A stretch of DNA of 64,000 bases, from assembly GCA_964648465.1 (NCBI GenBank), contig CAZYMU010000007.1:19729-83728 (forward strand). Direction: 5' to 3'. Both the position numbers and the translations under genes were made by a program. The stretch's first letter is position 1, and every line of letters starts with the position of its first letter. This document shows positions 47,167-55,795 of this stretch, piece by piece. The notes beneath the pieces were generated by a model. That model did no database searches, had not been told where the DNA came from, and saw only the letters and a program-made list of their open reading frames with translations. The stretch comes from Aminicenans sp964648465. GTDB lineage: Bacteria; Acidobacteriota; Aminicenantia; Aminicenantales; Aminicenantaceae.

Positions 47167-48822
47167 ATGAAAAAAATTGCAGTTGCATCAATAATTCTTC
47201 TTTTCTTCCTTTCTACATTGGGGGCAGAAGAAATTACATATACCAATAACTCATTTGCACGCTTAAGCTATGTCACTGGAAACTCCTATGTCCAGAGGGC
47301 TTCTGAACTCACTTACGAAGAAAGCATCGTGAACATGCCGATTTCAGAAGGTGACAGAATCGGGACAACAGACGGCAGAGTAGAAATATATCTGGGAAAA
47401 GGAAATTATATTCGTTTGGACAACAATACAAAATTAGACTTTTTAAACCTGCCAAAAAAGGGAGATGACCTCATTCAGGTCCGGCTTTGGTCTGGGAATA
47501 TTTATTTAAGTGTTTATAATTTAAAGAAAGAAAAAACTATTGAAATCCACAGTTCAGATGTTTCTGCTTACATTCTAAATGTGGGCCTGTATAGATTCGA
47601 TGTAAGAGAAAACACTGAAACAGAAATATTTGTTTTCGAGGGATTGATGGAAGCAGCCGGAGAATCCGGATCAGCCCTGATAAAAGAGGCGCATAGGTTA
47701 GAAGTAATCAACGGCCATTTTACTTCCCAGCCAACACGATTCATGGCAGTCGCTGATGACAGTTTTGACAGGTGGAGCGAAAACAGAGAATCAGAAGCCC
47801 GGAAACATATGGCAAATGCTTATCTTCCCGAGGAACTTGAAGATTTTGAAAATGAACTAGACGCGAATGGAGAATGGACTTATGTCCCACCATATGGATA
47901 TGTCTGGGTTCCTGGCGGTGTAGGAGTAAACTGGCGTCCTTACTACAACGGCAGATGGATCATGACTCCTTTAGCAGGCTGGACCTGGCTTCCCTACGAA
48001 CCATGGGGATGGGCAACTTATCACTACGGCAGATGGCACTGGGGGGTAGGCCTTGGCTGGTACTGGATTCCCACTTCAATGTGGGGCCCTGGCTGGGTAA
48101 GCTGGTACTATGGATATGACTATTACGGCTGGGCACCTTTGAGCTATTATGGCTATCCTGGCTACCTCTACAATAATATGTATTATAGCAGGTACACAGG
48201 ATACTACCCTTATAATTCCAGAGCTCTTACTGTAATCCACAAGAATCAGCTTAAAGCAAGAAACGTTTCTAAAGTTGCATTAACTCAGGATTCGATAAAG
48301 AAACTCGGCAAAATCAGCATGACCAACAAAGGGCCGAATATCAAGCTTACAAAAAGCGAAATCGCAGTACAGAAGCTTGAAGGGAAAAAGGTCTTTCTTC
48401 ACAATAAAGAAACTGCGGTTCAATTTAAAGAAATTAAAGGCAAAAGTACTTCCAATTACGGGAAGATTAAAACTGAGGGTTCAGGACTGGTCAAAAAAAG
48501 CAGTGTGCGGAATCTCAAACCTTCAAATGAAAGGAATATTCTTAAGAGAAAGACAGGCTATCCTTCCTCACCAAACATCAGCATTAAAAAATACTCTGGT
48601 TTGTCAAGAACAAGAAAATCAACTTCCACTCTCGGCCGGCTGTATAATTACATTTCAGGCAGAAGCAGCAAATATATCAAAGGCAGCTCTTCACGCACTT
48701 CCTCTTCTAGAAAAGTAAGTTCTAGCTCCTCTTCACGTTCCAGGACTTCATCTTCAAGAGGAAGATCATCTTCTTCCCGCACTCGTTCTTCTTCAAGCTC
48801 CAGCAAAGTCAAAAAGAAATAG
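47167..48822 (+). CDS. FecR-domain / DUF6600-type exported protein
   Basis: A 551-residue protein. The signal peptide ends near L-S-T-L-G-A-E. A FecR-like beta domain (about 30-165) has I-S-E-G-D-R-I-G-T and G-N-Y-I-R-L-D-N-N-T-K. Next is a Trp/Tyr/Gly-rich region (about 235-340, e.g. G-Y-V-W-V-P-G-G-V, W-T-W-L-P-Y-E-P-W-G-W) of the DUF6600 kind. A basic linker leads to a C-terminal tail rich in Ser and Arg (S-S-R-T-S-S-S-R-K). Unlike true FecR it has no cytoplasmic anti-sigma part, so it is probably an envelope structural or sensor protein. The gene stands alone behind a sigma-54-type promoter. Confidence 0.82.
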   Translation: MKKIAVASIILLFFLSTLGAEEITYTNNSFARLSYVTGNSYVQRASELTYEESIVNMPISEGDRIGTTDGRVEIYLGKGNYIRLDNNTKLDFLNLPKKGDDLIQVRLWSGNIYLSVYNLKKEKTIEIHSSDVSAYILNVGLYRFDVRENTETEIFVFEGLMEAAGESGSALIKEAHRLEVINGHFTSQPTRFMAVADDSFDRWSENRESEARKHMANAYLPEELEDFENELDANGEWTYVPPYGYVWVPGGVGVNWRPYYNGRWIMTPLAGWTWLPYEPWGWATYHYGRWHWGVGLGWYWIPTSMWGPGWVSWYYGYDYYGWAPLSYYGYPGYLYNNMYYSRYTGYYPYNSRALTVIHKNQLKARNVSKVALTQDSIKKLGKISMTNKGPNIKLTKSEIAVQKLEGKKVFLHNKETAVQFKEIKGKSTSNYGKIKTEGSGLVKKSSVRNLKPSNERNILKRKTGYPSSPNISIKKYSGLSRTRKSTSTLGRLYNYISGRSSKYIKGSSSRTSSSRKVSSSSSSRSRTSSSRGRSSSSRTRSSSSSSKVKKK

Positions 48823-48840
48823 TGACACTTAAATTATTTC

Positions 48841-51315
48841 TCATTTCTTCTTTTTTAAAGTCTCATAATAGTCCAAAGTCATCATGTGATCTTCATAAGA
48901 GCAGAATCTGTTCGGCTCTGTTCCTGGAATAAAAACTTCCATCATAGGAAACAAACAGAACGGAGTAGCCAGCAAGCCGGTCTTGCGATCGATTTCCACA
49001 AAAGTAAGATTGGATGGGACTTCGAATTCTTCCTGTATTGGTTCCGCTTCACCTGCTTCCTCTGCTTCTTTTTTCTCTTTCTCTATGATTCTCTGAAAAA
49101 AATCTACCCATATGGGAAGAGCAGCCACAGCACCTGACTGCCGGTCACCTATTTTTATCCTCCCCTCCCTATAGCCAACCCAAACACCTGCACAAAGCGA
49201 AGGTGAAAAACCCATAAACCAAGCATCGGAAAAGTCATCAGTAGTCCCGGTTTTCCCGGCCAAAGGTTTCTCCAGGAACCTTGCTGCTTGAGCAGAACCT
49301 CTCTGCACAACTCCCTGAAGTAAATAAGTCATTATATATGCAATCTGGGGAGATATTACTTCATCTGATTGGATCTTGGCTTCTTCCAAAATGTCCCCAT
49401 CTTTATCTTCTATACGTGTAATGAAGTAAGGTCCTATACGAATCCCTTTATTTGGAAAAGTGGAAAAAGCCGAAACCAGCTCAATCATTTTAACCTCAAA
49501 GGCTCCCAATGCCAGAGAAAGATAAGGATAAATCGTCGAAGTAATTCCGAATTTACGGCAGTAATTAACCCCAGTCTGAGGCGAGATATATTCCAGAAGT
49601 TTAGCCGTAACAATATTTCTTGACTCTTCCAAGCCTTTACGTAAAGTAACACGTCCCTTATATCTATTATCGTAATTTGGAGGAGACCACAATTCACCGG
49701 ACCATTTGTCTTCAAAATCTGTAGGCTCATCAACAATCCCGCTTGCAGGTGTGAAATCATTCTCCATAGCAGCTGTATAAAGTATGGGTTTTATTACCGA
49801 ACCACACTGCCTTAAAGCCTGAGTTGTAATGTTATACTCACTTCTCTTAAAAGAATATCCGCCCACCATGGCTTTTATCTGGCCCGTTTGGGGTTCGATA
49901 GCAAGAAAAGCCCCTTCAAGAAGCGGTTCCTGGTCAAGAGAAACAAGGAGTTCTTTCTTCTCTTCATCTAAGTCATTTACTCTAACATGTATTATATCTC
50001 CCTTCTCAATAAGGTTTTTCAGGCTTTTCGTCTTGGTCCATGCAATATCTTTATTCGTCATTTTGCCAATATAATCTTTCACCTTAACATCCGCCTTGCG
50101 TGTCTCAACCGACAGGACAACCGCTTCAATTACCTCTCCCTTTTCAATAGAAGGTTTCTGCCAATCCATCAGTAACTTTTCAGGCTTTTCACTCTTTACG
50201 GGATTTTGTATTGGCTTCTCCAGCTCTTCCAGGTTTTCAATCCCCATATCCAGCAAGTTTTCTTTGTCTTTTCTCCACCCCTGCCTCTTATCCAGAACAT
50301 GGAGCCATTTCCTTACAGCATTTTCCGCGTATCCCTGGTACTCTGTATTTAAAGTTGTATAGACCTTCAACCCTTCTCTGTAAAGAGAATCCTTGCCGTA
50401 ATTATCATACAAATATCTTCTGATTTCTTCATTGAAATAAGCAGCAAATTCAGAATCTCCCCGGTGTAAAGGAAGAACATTAAGTGGCTCTTTCTTGATT
50501 TCAGCGGCTTCTTCTTCTGTTATGAATCCTTCTTCGACCATACGGTTAAAGACATGATTGCGGCGGCGCAATGTCAGGTCAGGATTTCTGTAGGGAGAAT
50601 AAGAAGTGGGCGCCCTGAAGATACCGGTAATCAAAGCCGATTCTTCAAGGTTCAACTCTGAGACATTTTTACCAAAGTATAACTGCGATGCGGCTTCAAC
50701 TCCATATGCACCATGCCCTAAATTAAACTGATTGCAGTACATAGTCAGTATCTCTTCTTTGGAATACTTCCTTTCAAGTTGAATGGCAAGAATCGCTTCT
50801 TTCAGTTTCCGCCGCACAGTCTGTTTTGGATGAAGAAAAAGCTGTTTCACTAATTGCTGGCTAATAGTACTTCCCCCATGAAGCTTTCTCGGTTTCAATA
50901 TCAGCTTCATATCTTCTTTAACAGCCCGCAAAATACCCTTATAATCAATTCCATGGTGGTTATAAAACCTCGCGTCTTCTGTTACAATAATTGCATTTTT
51001 CAAAACCTCGGGGATTTCTTCATATGTGATTTCAATTCTTTTTTGTAATGCATATTCTCCTATGACTTCTCCATCATCAGAGTAGATATAAGTAATTATG
51101 TTTGGTTTATATTCCTCGAGTTTAGAGATAGAAGGAACATTCCGCAGAACCCCGACATAAAATCCAAGCAGTGCTCCAAAAATACACACCAATAAAAAAA
51201 TAAAGGCCAGGAAAGCTCTTTTATAATATTTATTCCTGCTGAGATTTCTTAATTTTTTTAAGCTCGATTTTTTAATTCTGAATTTCTTTATCTTTAAGAC
51301 AAATTTATTTTTCAT
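48841..51315 (-). CDS. Bifunctional penicillin-binding protein 1A
   Basis: Peptidoglycan glycosyltransferase/transpeptidase of about 824 residues, anchored by one N-terminal helix (about 33-57). The GT51 domain has E-D-A-R-F-Y-N-H-H-G (catalytic Glu near 113) and G-G-S-T-I-S-Q-Q-L-V-K-Q. An OB/S1-like domain is inserted at about 390-460 (V-V-L-S-V-E-T-R-K-A). The transpeptidase has S-V-I-K (Ser near 525), S-R-N and K-T-G-T-T-D. I pick ATG 51315; a frame from 51372 adds 19 residues. It is convergent with the FecR-type gene (18 bp gap). Confidence 0.93.
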   Translation of the reverse strand: MKNKFVLKIKKFRIKKSSLKKLRNLSRNKYYKRAFLAFIFLLVCIFGALLGFYVGVLRNVPSISKLEEYKPNIITYIYSDDGEVIGEYALQKRIEITYEEIPEVLKNAIIVTEDARFYNHHGIDYKGILRAVKEDMKLILKPRKLHGGSTISQQLVKQLFLHPKQTVRRKLKEAILAIQLERKYSKEEILTMYCNQFNLGHGAYGVEAASQLYFGKNVSELNLEESALITGIFRAPTSYSPYRNPDLTLRRRNHVFNRMVEEGFITEEEAAEIKKEPLNVLPLHRGDSEFAAYFNEEIRRYLYDNYGKDSLYREGLKVYTTLNTEYQGYAENAVRKWLHVLDKRQGWRKDKENLLDMGIENLEELEKPIQNPVKSEKPEKLLMDWQKPSIEKGEVIEAVVLSVETRKADVKVKDYIGKMTNKDIAWTKTKSLKNLIEKGDIIHVRVNDLDEEKKELLVSLDQEPLLEGAFLAIEPQTGQIKAMVGGYSFKRSEYNITTQALRQCGSVIKPILYTAAMENDFTPASGIVDEPTDFEDKWSGELWSPPNYDNRYKGRVTLRKGLEESRNIVTAKLLEYISPQTGVNYCRKFGITSTIYPYLSLALGAFEVKMIELVSAFSTFPNKGIRIGPYFITRIEDKDGDILEEAKIQSDEVISPQIAYIMTYLLQGVVQRGSAQAARFLEKPLAGKTGTTDDFSDAWFMGFSPSLCAGVWVGYREGRIKIGDRQSGAVAALPIWVDFFQRIIEKEKKEAEEAGEAEPIQEEFEVPSNLTFVEIDRKTGLLATPFCLFPMMEVFIPGTEPNRFCSYEDHMMTLDYYETLKKKK

Positions 51316-51386
51316 TTCTACTCTTAGAATATAGCAGATCTCTACGAGAGAGAGCAAGTAGCCAGTCGGCATTAGACAGAATATTT

Positions 51387-51470
51387 GGGGGACGGTTCTA
51401 TTTTCTCTAAAAGATCAAGAAATTAAAACTAGAGCTAGATCTAGCGAAGGGAAAAAATAGAACCGTTCCC
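51387..51470 (+). repeat. GGGACGGTTCTATTTT hairpin repeat, copy A
   Basis: The arms GGACGGTTCTATTTT and AAAATAGAACCGTTCC fold back on each other around an A-rich loop that includes a small GCTAGATCTAGC palindrome. It closely matches 52251-52319. It lies 6 bp after the tmk stop and could also act as its terminator. Confidence 0.75.
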
Positions 51471-51476
51471 GATAAG

Positions 51477-52112
51477 CTAAGATTTTACTGACAGAGAATC
51501 AAGGTATTTAAAAACGACTGCTCCTATCTCATTAGATATTTCTTCTATAGATTTATGTCCGTCTATATGAATGATGTTTTCTCCATTAAAACTCTTAAAT
51601 ATTTCTCTTACTTTGACTAAATATTCTTCCTGTTCAAAAAGGATATCCCTTTTTTTTCTCGTCTCTATACGCTGGAGGCCATTTTTCACATCAATATCCA
51701 GTATAAAAACCAGATCTGGCATCACAACGAACTCTTCGTTAATGCTGCGGATAAATCCTCGATCTATCCTTCTTGCACCCTGATAAGCTATAGTCGAAAA
51801 ATAATACCTATCTAAAATAACAATTTTTCTCTTTTCCAAAGCAGGCTTCAGGTTTTTCTCAACATTTTCTCTCCTGTCTTTTTGAAACAGATCTAATTCT
51901 TCCTCTGGCGTGATTGAATTCGAAAATGCTGCCTTTTTCTTAATTTCACGGCCCCACTTACCCATAGAAGGCTCCTGAAAATAAACTACCTCAAAATCTT
52001 TCTTTCGAAGCCTGTTCAGCAGTATTTCAGCTTGAGTAGTTTTCCCTGTCCCATCTATACCTTCAAAAACAATCAGAATTCCCTTTTTTAAGCGATATCC
52101 CATTTCTCTCAT
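51477..52112 (-). CDS. tmk: Thymidylate kinase
   Basis: Converts dTMP to dTDP with ATP. About 211 residues. Walker A G-I-D-G-T-G-K-T-T, the D-R-Y-Y-F-S-T-I-A-Y-Q-G-A motif that contacts the nucleotide and the E-P-S-M-G (DRF/E-P-like) substrate segment are visible. The LID region contains R-K-K-R-D. ATG 52112 has AAGGT at good distance; ATG 52103 is a second choice with AGAGA. The gene is flanked on both sides by copies of the GGGACGGTTC hairpin, which suggests an isolated transcription unit. Confidence 0.93.
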   Translation of the reverse strand: MREMGYRLKKGILIVFEGIDGTGKTTQAEILLNRLRKKDFEVVYFQEPSMGKWGREIKKKAAFSNSITPEEELDLFQKDRRENVEKNLKPALEKRKIVILDRYYFSTIAYQGARRIDRGFIRSINEEFVVMPDLVFILDIDVKNGLQRIETRKKRDILFEQEEYLVKVREIFKSFNGENIIHIDGHKSIEEISNEIGAVVFKYLDSLSVKS

Positions 52113-52250
52113 TTGACCTTAAAACCCAGAATCTTAAACCTTAATCAGTAAAGGATAATATAATAGAAGACAAAAAAGTTCAAACTTATCCTGTAGGTTC
52201 ATCGCAATAATGCAACTTTTCCTCCTTTGTGATAGTTTTACCATATTTCT

Positions 52251-52319
52251 GGGACGGTTCTATTTTCTCTGAAATATCAAGAAATTAAAACTATGTAAGG
52301 GAAAAAACAGAACCGTCCC
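52251..52319 (+). repeat. GGGACGGTTCTATTTT hairpin repeat, copy B
   Basis: GGGACGGTTCTATTTTCTCT...AAAAAACAGAACCGTCCC with an A-rich loop. It is shorter than copy A by the loop insertion. It lies between the divergent tmk and htrA genes, about 70 bp before htrA. Confidence 0.75.
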
Positions 52320-52390
52320 TGTCCCCAATAAGTTGGTTGAATTTTTTATAGTATTATGCTAGTTTAAAGTATACTTTTGGAGGTAGGGAA

Positions 52391-53899
52391 ATGAAAAAAA
52401 CTTCACTGATAGCTTTATTAAGTTTTGTGCTCGGAATAATCATAACAGGCCTGATTCTTGTTTATTCCCCTGGGGAAAATTCACCTGATAACTTCTTAGA
52501 GAATTCATCGACTTCTTCACTTACCTCTGCTAATCTATATGCTTCCTCGCTTTCCCAGCCGAGAGAAAATCTAGACTTTGCAAAAATCGCTGAAAAAGTG
52601 AGCCCTGCCGTTGTGAGAATTGAAGCCGAGAAGGTAGTAACGAGGAAGATTAGCGGTTTTGGAGATGATCTCTTTTTCGATGATTTCTGGGATAGATTTT
52701 TTGGATCTCCCCCCAAGAGAGAACAGGAATACCGCTCTTCGGCCAGGGGGTCAGGTTTCTTTATAAGCGCAGATGGCTATATAATCACAAACAATCACAT
52801 CGCAGAGAAAGCTATTAAAGTCACCGTTACTACTCTTCAGGGAAATGAATACACTGCAAAGATTGTAGGCACTGATCCAAGCACCGATCTGGCATTACTT
52901 AAGGTTGATGAAGAAAATTTGCCCTATGCTGAGCTTGGAGATTCAACAAAATTACATGCGGGAGAATGGGTTCTTGCCATAGGAAATCCTCTAGGCTTTG
53001 AACATACTGTCACAGCCGGAATCGTCAGCGCAAAAGGCAGACAGCTTGGGGCAGGAATGAATCTCCCGACTTACCAGGACTATATTCAGACCGATGCCGC
53101 CATAAACCCCGGAAACAGCGGTGGTCCTCTAGTAAACACCAAGGGCGAGGTCATCGGTATTAATAGTTTGATATCAACTACTACTGGAGGAAATATCGGG
53201 ATCGGTTTTGCCATTCCCTCCAGTCTGGCAAAAAAAGTAGTCAAACAACTGAAAGAAAAAGGAAGAGTAATACGGGGCTATCTGGGAGTCAGAGGGCTCT
53301 ATCCTATTGATGAAAAAACAAAAAAGAATCTCGGTCTAAAGTCAAAAAATGGAGTCATGATCAATCAGGTTGAACCAGGCACTCCTGCTGACAAAGCCGG
53401 ACTTGAGCGCTACGATGTGATAATTAAAGTTAATGATGAACCTGTAAAAAATCCTAACGACCTGATGTTTAAAATTGCCGATATCAAGCCTGGTACAAAA
53501 GTTAAACTTTCGGTTATCCGTGATGGCAAGGAAAAAAGTTATATAGTAAAAATCGCAGAATTGGAACCCGAGGAAGAACAGGAAACAACTTCCTCTTCAG
53601 GAAAGGATATAGGCTTATCAGTAAGGGAATTAACTCCCAGCCTGGCAAACCGTTACGGTTACAAGACACTAGAAGGCCTAATAATAACCGAAGTAAGACG
53701 ATACAGCGAAGCAGCAAAAGAAGGCCTGGAAGTCGGAGATATTATTCTTGAAGCTAATCGAAAGAGAGTCAGGCACGTAAGAGAATTAGCATCTATCTTG
53801 AAAAAAACTTCTCCCGGAGAATCAATAATGCTGCTCATCAGTAGGGAAAGTAATCGGCAAGCACAAGAATTTATCGTTACTTTAAGGATACCTGAATGA
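52391..53899 (+). CDS. DegP/HtrA-type periplasmic serine protease with two PDZ domains
   Basis: A 502-residue envelope protease for misfolded proteins. An N-terminal hydrophobic anchor (about 6-25) exports it. The trypsin-like triad is visible: T-N-N-H-I-A (H136), S-T-D-L-A-L-L (D166) and N-P-G-N-S-G-G-P-L (S243). PDZ1 (about 300-385) contains G-Y-L-G-V-R-G and PDZ2 (about 405-500) contains G-L-E-V-G-D-I-I-L-E. The ATG has GGAGGTAGGG upstream. Its stop overlaps dapF by 4 nt, an unusual partner for this protease. Confidence 0.94.
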   Translation: MKKTSLIALLSFVLGIIITGLILVYSPGENSPDNFLENSSTSSLTSANLYASSLSQPRENLDFAKIAEKVSPAVVRIEAEKVVTRKISGFGDDLFFDDFWDRFFGSPPKREQEYRSSARGSGFFISADGYIITNNHIAEKAIKVTVTTLQGNEYTAKIVGTDPSTDLALLKVDEENLPYAELGDSTKLHAGEWVLAIGNPLGFEHTVTAGIVSAKGRQLGAGMNLPTYQDYIQTDAAINPGNSGGPLVNTKGEVIGINSLISTTTGGNIGIGFAIPSSLAKKVVKQLKEKGRVIRGYLGVRGLYPIDEKTKKNLGLKSKNGVMINQVEPGTPADKAGLERYDVIIKVNDEPVKNPNDLMFKIADIKPGTKVKLSVIRDGKEKSYIVKIAELEPEEEQETTSSSGKDIGLSVRELTPSLANRYGYKTLEGLIITEVRRYSEAAKEGLEVGDIILEANRKRVRHVRELASILKKTSPGESIMLLISRESNRQAQEFIVTLRIPE

Positions 53900-54744
53900 A
53901 AATAACCAAGGTTCATTCATTAGGCAATGACTTTCTGATAATTGACGAAGAAGAAAATCCCTGTATTAAAGAAAAAGCTACCCTTGCAAGACGCATATGC
54001 GCACGGCATACGGGAATCGGAGCCGACGGCCTGCTGTTAATATCCGTCAAGGATAAAGGCATGGGGTTCGTCAACTTCCGGATTTTCAACGCTGACGGCA
54101 CCGAAGCAGAAGTATCAGGAAACGGCCTGAGATGCGCTGCAGCATATTTATACTATAAAAAAAAGATCGAGTCTCCCAAAATCACTTTCTTAACAACAAT
54201 AGGAAACCGCGAATGTGAACTGCTCAACCGGAAAGACAATTCCTTTGACAGTAAAATCGAAATGGGAATTCCCCATTTAAGTTCTAAGGATATCCCTTTT
54301 GACGATGGAACTTTTCATGAAAAAATTATCGACTATCCACTCTCCATCAATAAAAAAGTCCACTATATTACCCTGGTTTCACTAGGCAATCCCCACTGCG
54401 GTATATTTTTCGACCGCTTCCCTGCTCGAATCGAATGGCACCAAATAGGATACGAAATCGAATTCCATCCTTTCTTTCCAAAGAGAATAAATACCGAATT
54501 TATACGAGTTTCAAACAGAAAAGAAATCGAAGTCCTTTTTTGGGAAAGAGGTGTAGGGGAGACTCTATCTTCAGGAAGTGGGGCCTGTGCTGCTGCAGTG
54601 GCTTCCATCCTTAAAAATCTGACGGAAAGAAAAGTAAATGTAAGAACATCCATGGGGAACCTAACAGTAGAATGGGAAAAAGAGAAAGTTCACCAGTCAG
54701 GGCCTTCGGTAGTATTGTATGAAGGTAATTTCCTCCAAAATTAG
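53896..54744 (+). CDS. dapF: Diaminopimelate epimerase
   Basis: Interconverts LL- and meso-diaminopimelate for lysine and peptidoglycan synthesis without PLP. The 282-residue protein has both catalytic Cys: C80 in S-G-N-G-L-R-C-A-A and C231 in G-S-G-A-C-A-A-A. N-A-D-G-T-E-A-E and S-L-G-N-P-H-C are further family motifs. It overlaps htrA by 4 nt (ATGA) and so is translationally coupled to it. The downstream thiL gene is convergent. Confidence 0.95.
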   Translation: MKITKVHSLGNDFLIIDEEENPCIKEKATLARRICARHTGIGADGLLLISVKDKGMGFVNFRIFNADGTEAEVSGNGLRCAAAYLYYKKKIESPKITFLTTIGNRECELLNRKDNSFDSKIEMGIPHLSSKDIPFDDGTFHEKIIDYPLSINKKVHYITLVSLGNPHCGIFFDRFPARIEWHQIGYEIEFHPFFPKRINTEFIRVSNRKEIEVLFWERGVGETLSSGSGACAAAVASILKNLTERKVNVRTSMGNLTVEWEKEKVHQSGPSVVLYEGNFLQN

Positions 54745-54771
54745 CCTCTTTCGGCCTGAATCAGATATGGC

Positions 54772-55752
54772 TCACCACATTTTGAAATGCTGATACCCCT
54801 TTTCTATTAATTTTTTTCTCTTTCCGCTTTTATCCACTATAAAAACATCTTTCCCCTCAATTATCCTGCCTATCTTAGTAATCCTGAATTTCTTTTGTAG
54901 TCTAGAAATTGAATCGATCTGCTGTGGTGGAATTGAAAAAAGAAGTTGATAATCCTCTCCACCGTGGAGAGCATACCAAAAAGCCTTTCTCTGCATGGAA
55001 CGCAGTTCAGTGGAGATGGGCAATTTTTCCAAATATATTTCAGCACCACACCCGCTTTCTTCACAGATATGGCCCAGGTCTACAGATAAACCATCACTGA
55101 TATCTATCATGGAAGAAGCCAACATAAGACGGGAAAGTTCGCATCCAAGCGAAACGCAAGGAGCAGGGTCCAGAAAAGCCTTTAGCAGTGTATCTGCTTT
55201 TTTATCATCTCCAATACTGTATCCTTTTCTTGCCAGCAGCAGCCCCTGCCTGGCATCACCCAAAGTGCCTGAAACAAAAAGAAGATGTCCCGGTTTTGCC
55301 CCACTTCGTTTTAAAATGTTTTTCCCTTCTCCGACAGCAGTTATAGATATTGTAATTTTTTTTGCCTGGGAAATATCTCCTCCAATAAGAATGACCTTTT
55401 CTTCTTTTGCTGCTGACTTCAGTCCTGCGAAAAATTTTTCCAGCCAATCCAGCTCTATCTGTATTGGCAAGCCCAACCCGAGAAGCGCATACCTGGGCAC
55501 ACCGCCCATTGCTGCTATGTCACTCAAGTTAACATTTAAACTTTTCCGGCCAAGAAAATAGGGAGGATGAAAGGAGGAGACAAAATGAAAATCTTCAACA
55601 AGCAGGTCTTTGGTGATAATAAAAAAGCTTTTTCCTGCCTTAATAACAGCGGCATCATCGCCTATACCAACTGTCAATTCCGGGCACGATACAGAAAACT
55701 CCTTCCTTAGTTCTGAAATAAGCTCTTTTTCTTTTAAACCCTGTAGTTTCAT
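54772..55752 (-). CDS. thiL: Thiamine-monophosphate kinase
   Basis: Phosphorylates thiamine phosphate to thiamine diphosphate. At 326 residues it has the usual length. Motifs are G-I-G-D-D-A-A-V (Mg/ATP site), F-I-I-T-K-D-L-L-V-E-D-F-H-F, S-D-I-A-A-M-G-G-V-P-R, I-G-G-D and S-M-I-D-I-S-D-G-L-S. It belongs to the PurM/ThiL superfamily. No other thiamine genes and no TPP riboswitch are visible nearby. It lies 43 bp after lon on the same strand and may be cotranscribed with it. Confidence 0.95.
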   Translation of the reverse strand: MKLQGLKEKELISELRKEFSVSCPELTVGIGDDAAVIKAGKSFFIITKDLLVEDFHFVSSFHPPYFLGRKSLNVNLSDIAAMGGVPRYALLGLGLPIQIELDWLEKFFAGLKSAAKEEKVILIGGDISQAKKITISITAVGEGKNILKRSGAKPGHLLFVSGTLGDARQGLLLARKGYSIGDDKKADTLLKAFLDPAPCVSLGCELSRLMLASSMIDISDGLSVDLGHICEESGCGAEIYLEKLPISTELRSMQRKAFWYALHGGEDYQLLFSIPPQQIDSISRLQKKFRITKIGRIIEGKDVFIVDKSGKRKKLIEKGYQHFKMW

Positions 55753-55795
55753 AAAGAAAAACTAACACACTTGATTAGAATGCCGGAGTTCAGGT

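Noticed and set aside
54745..55795. TPP riboswitch near thiL
   Set aside because: No THI-box conserved segments are visible in the short flanking gaps, and thiL starts only 43 bp after lon.
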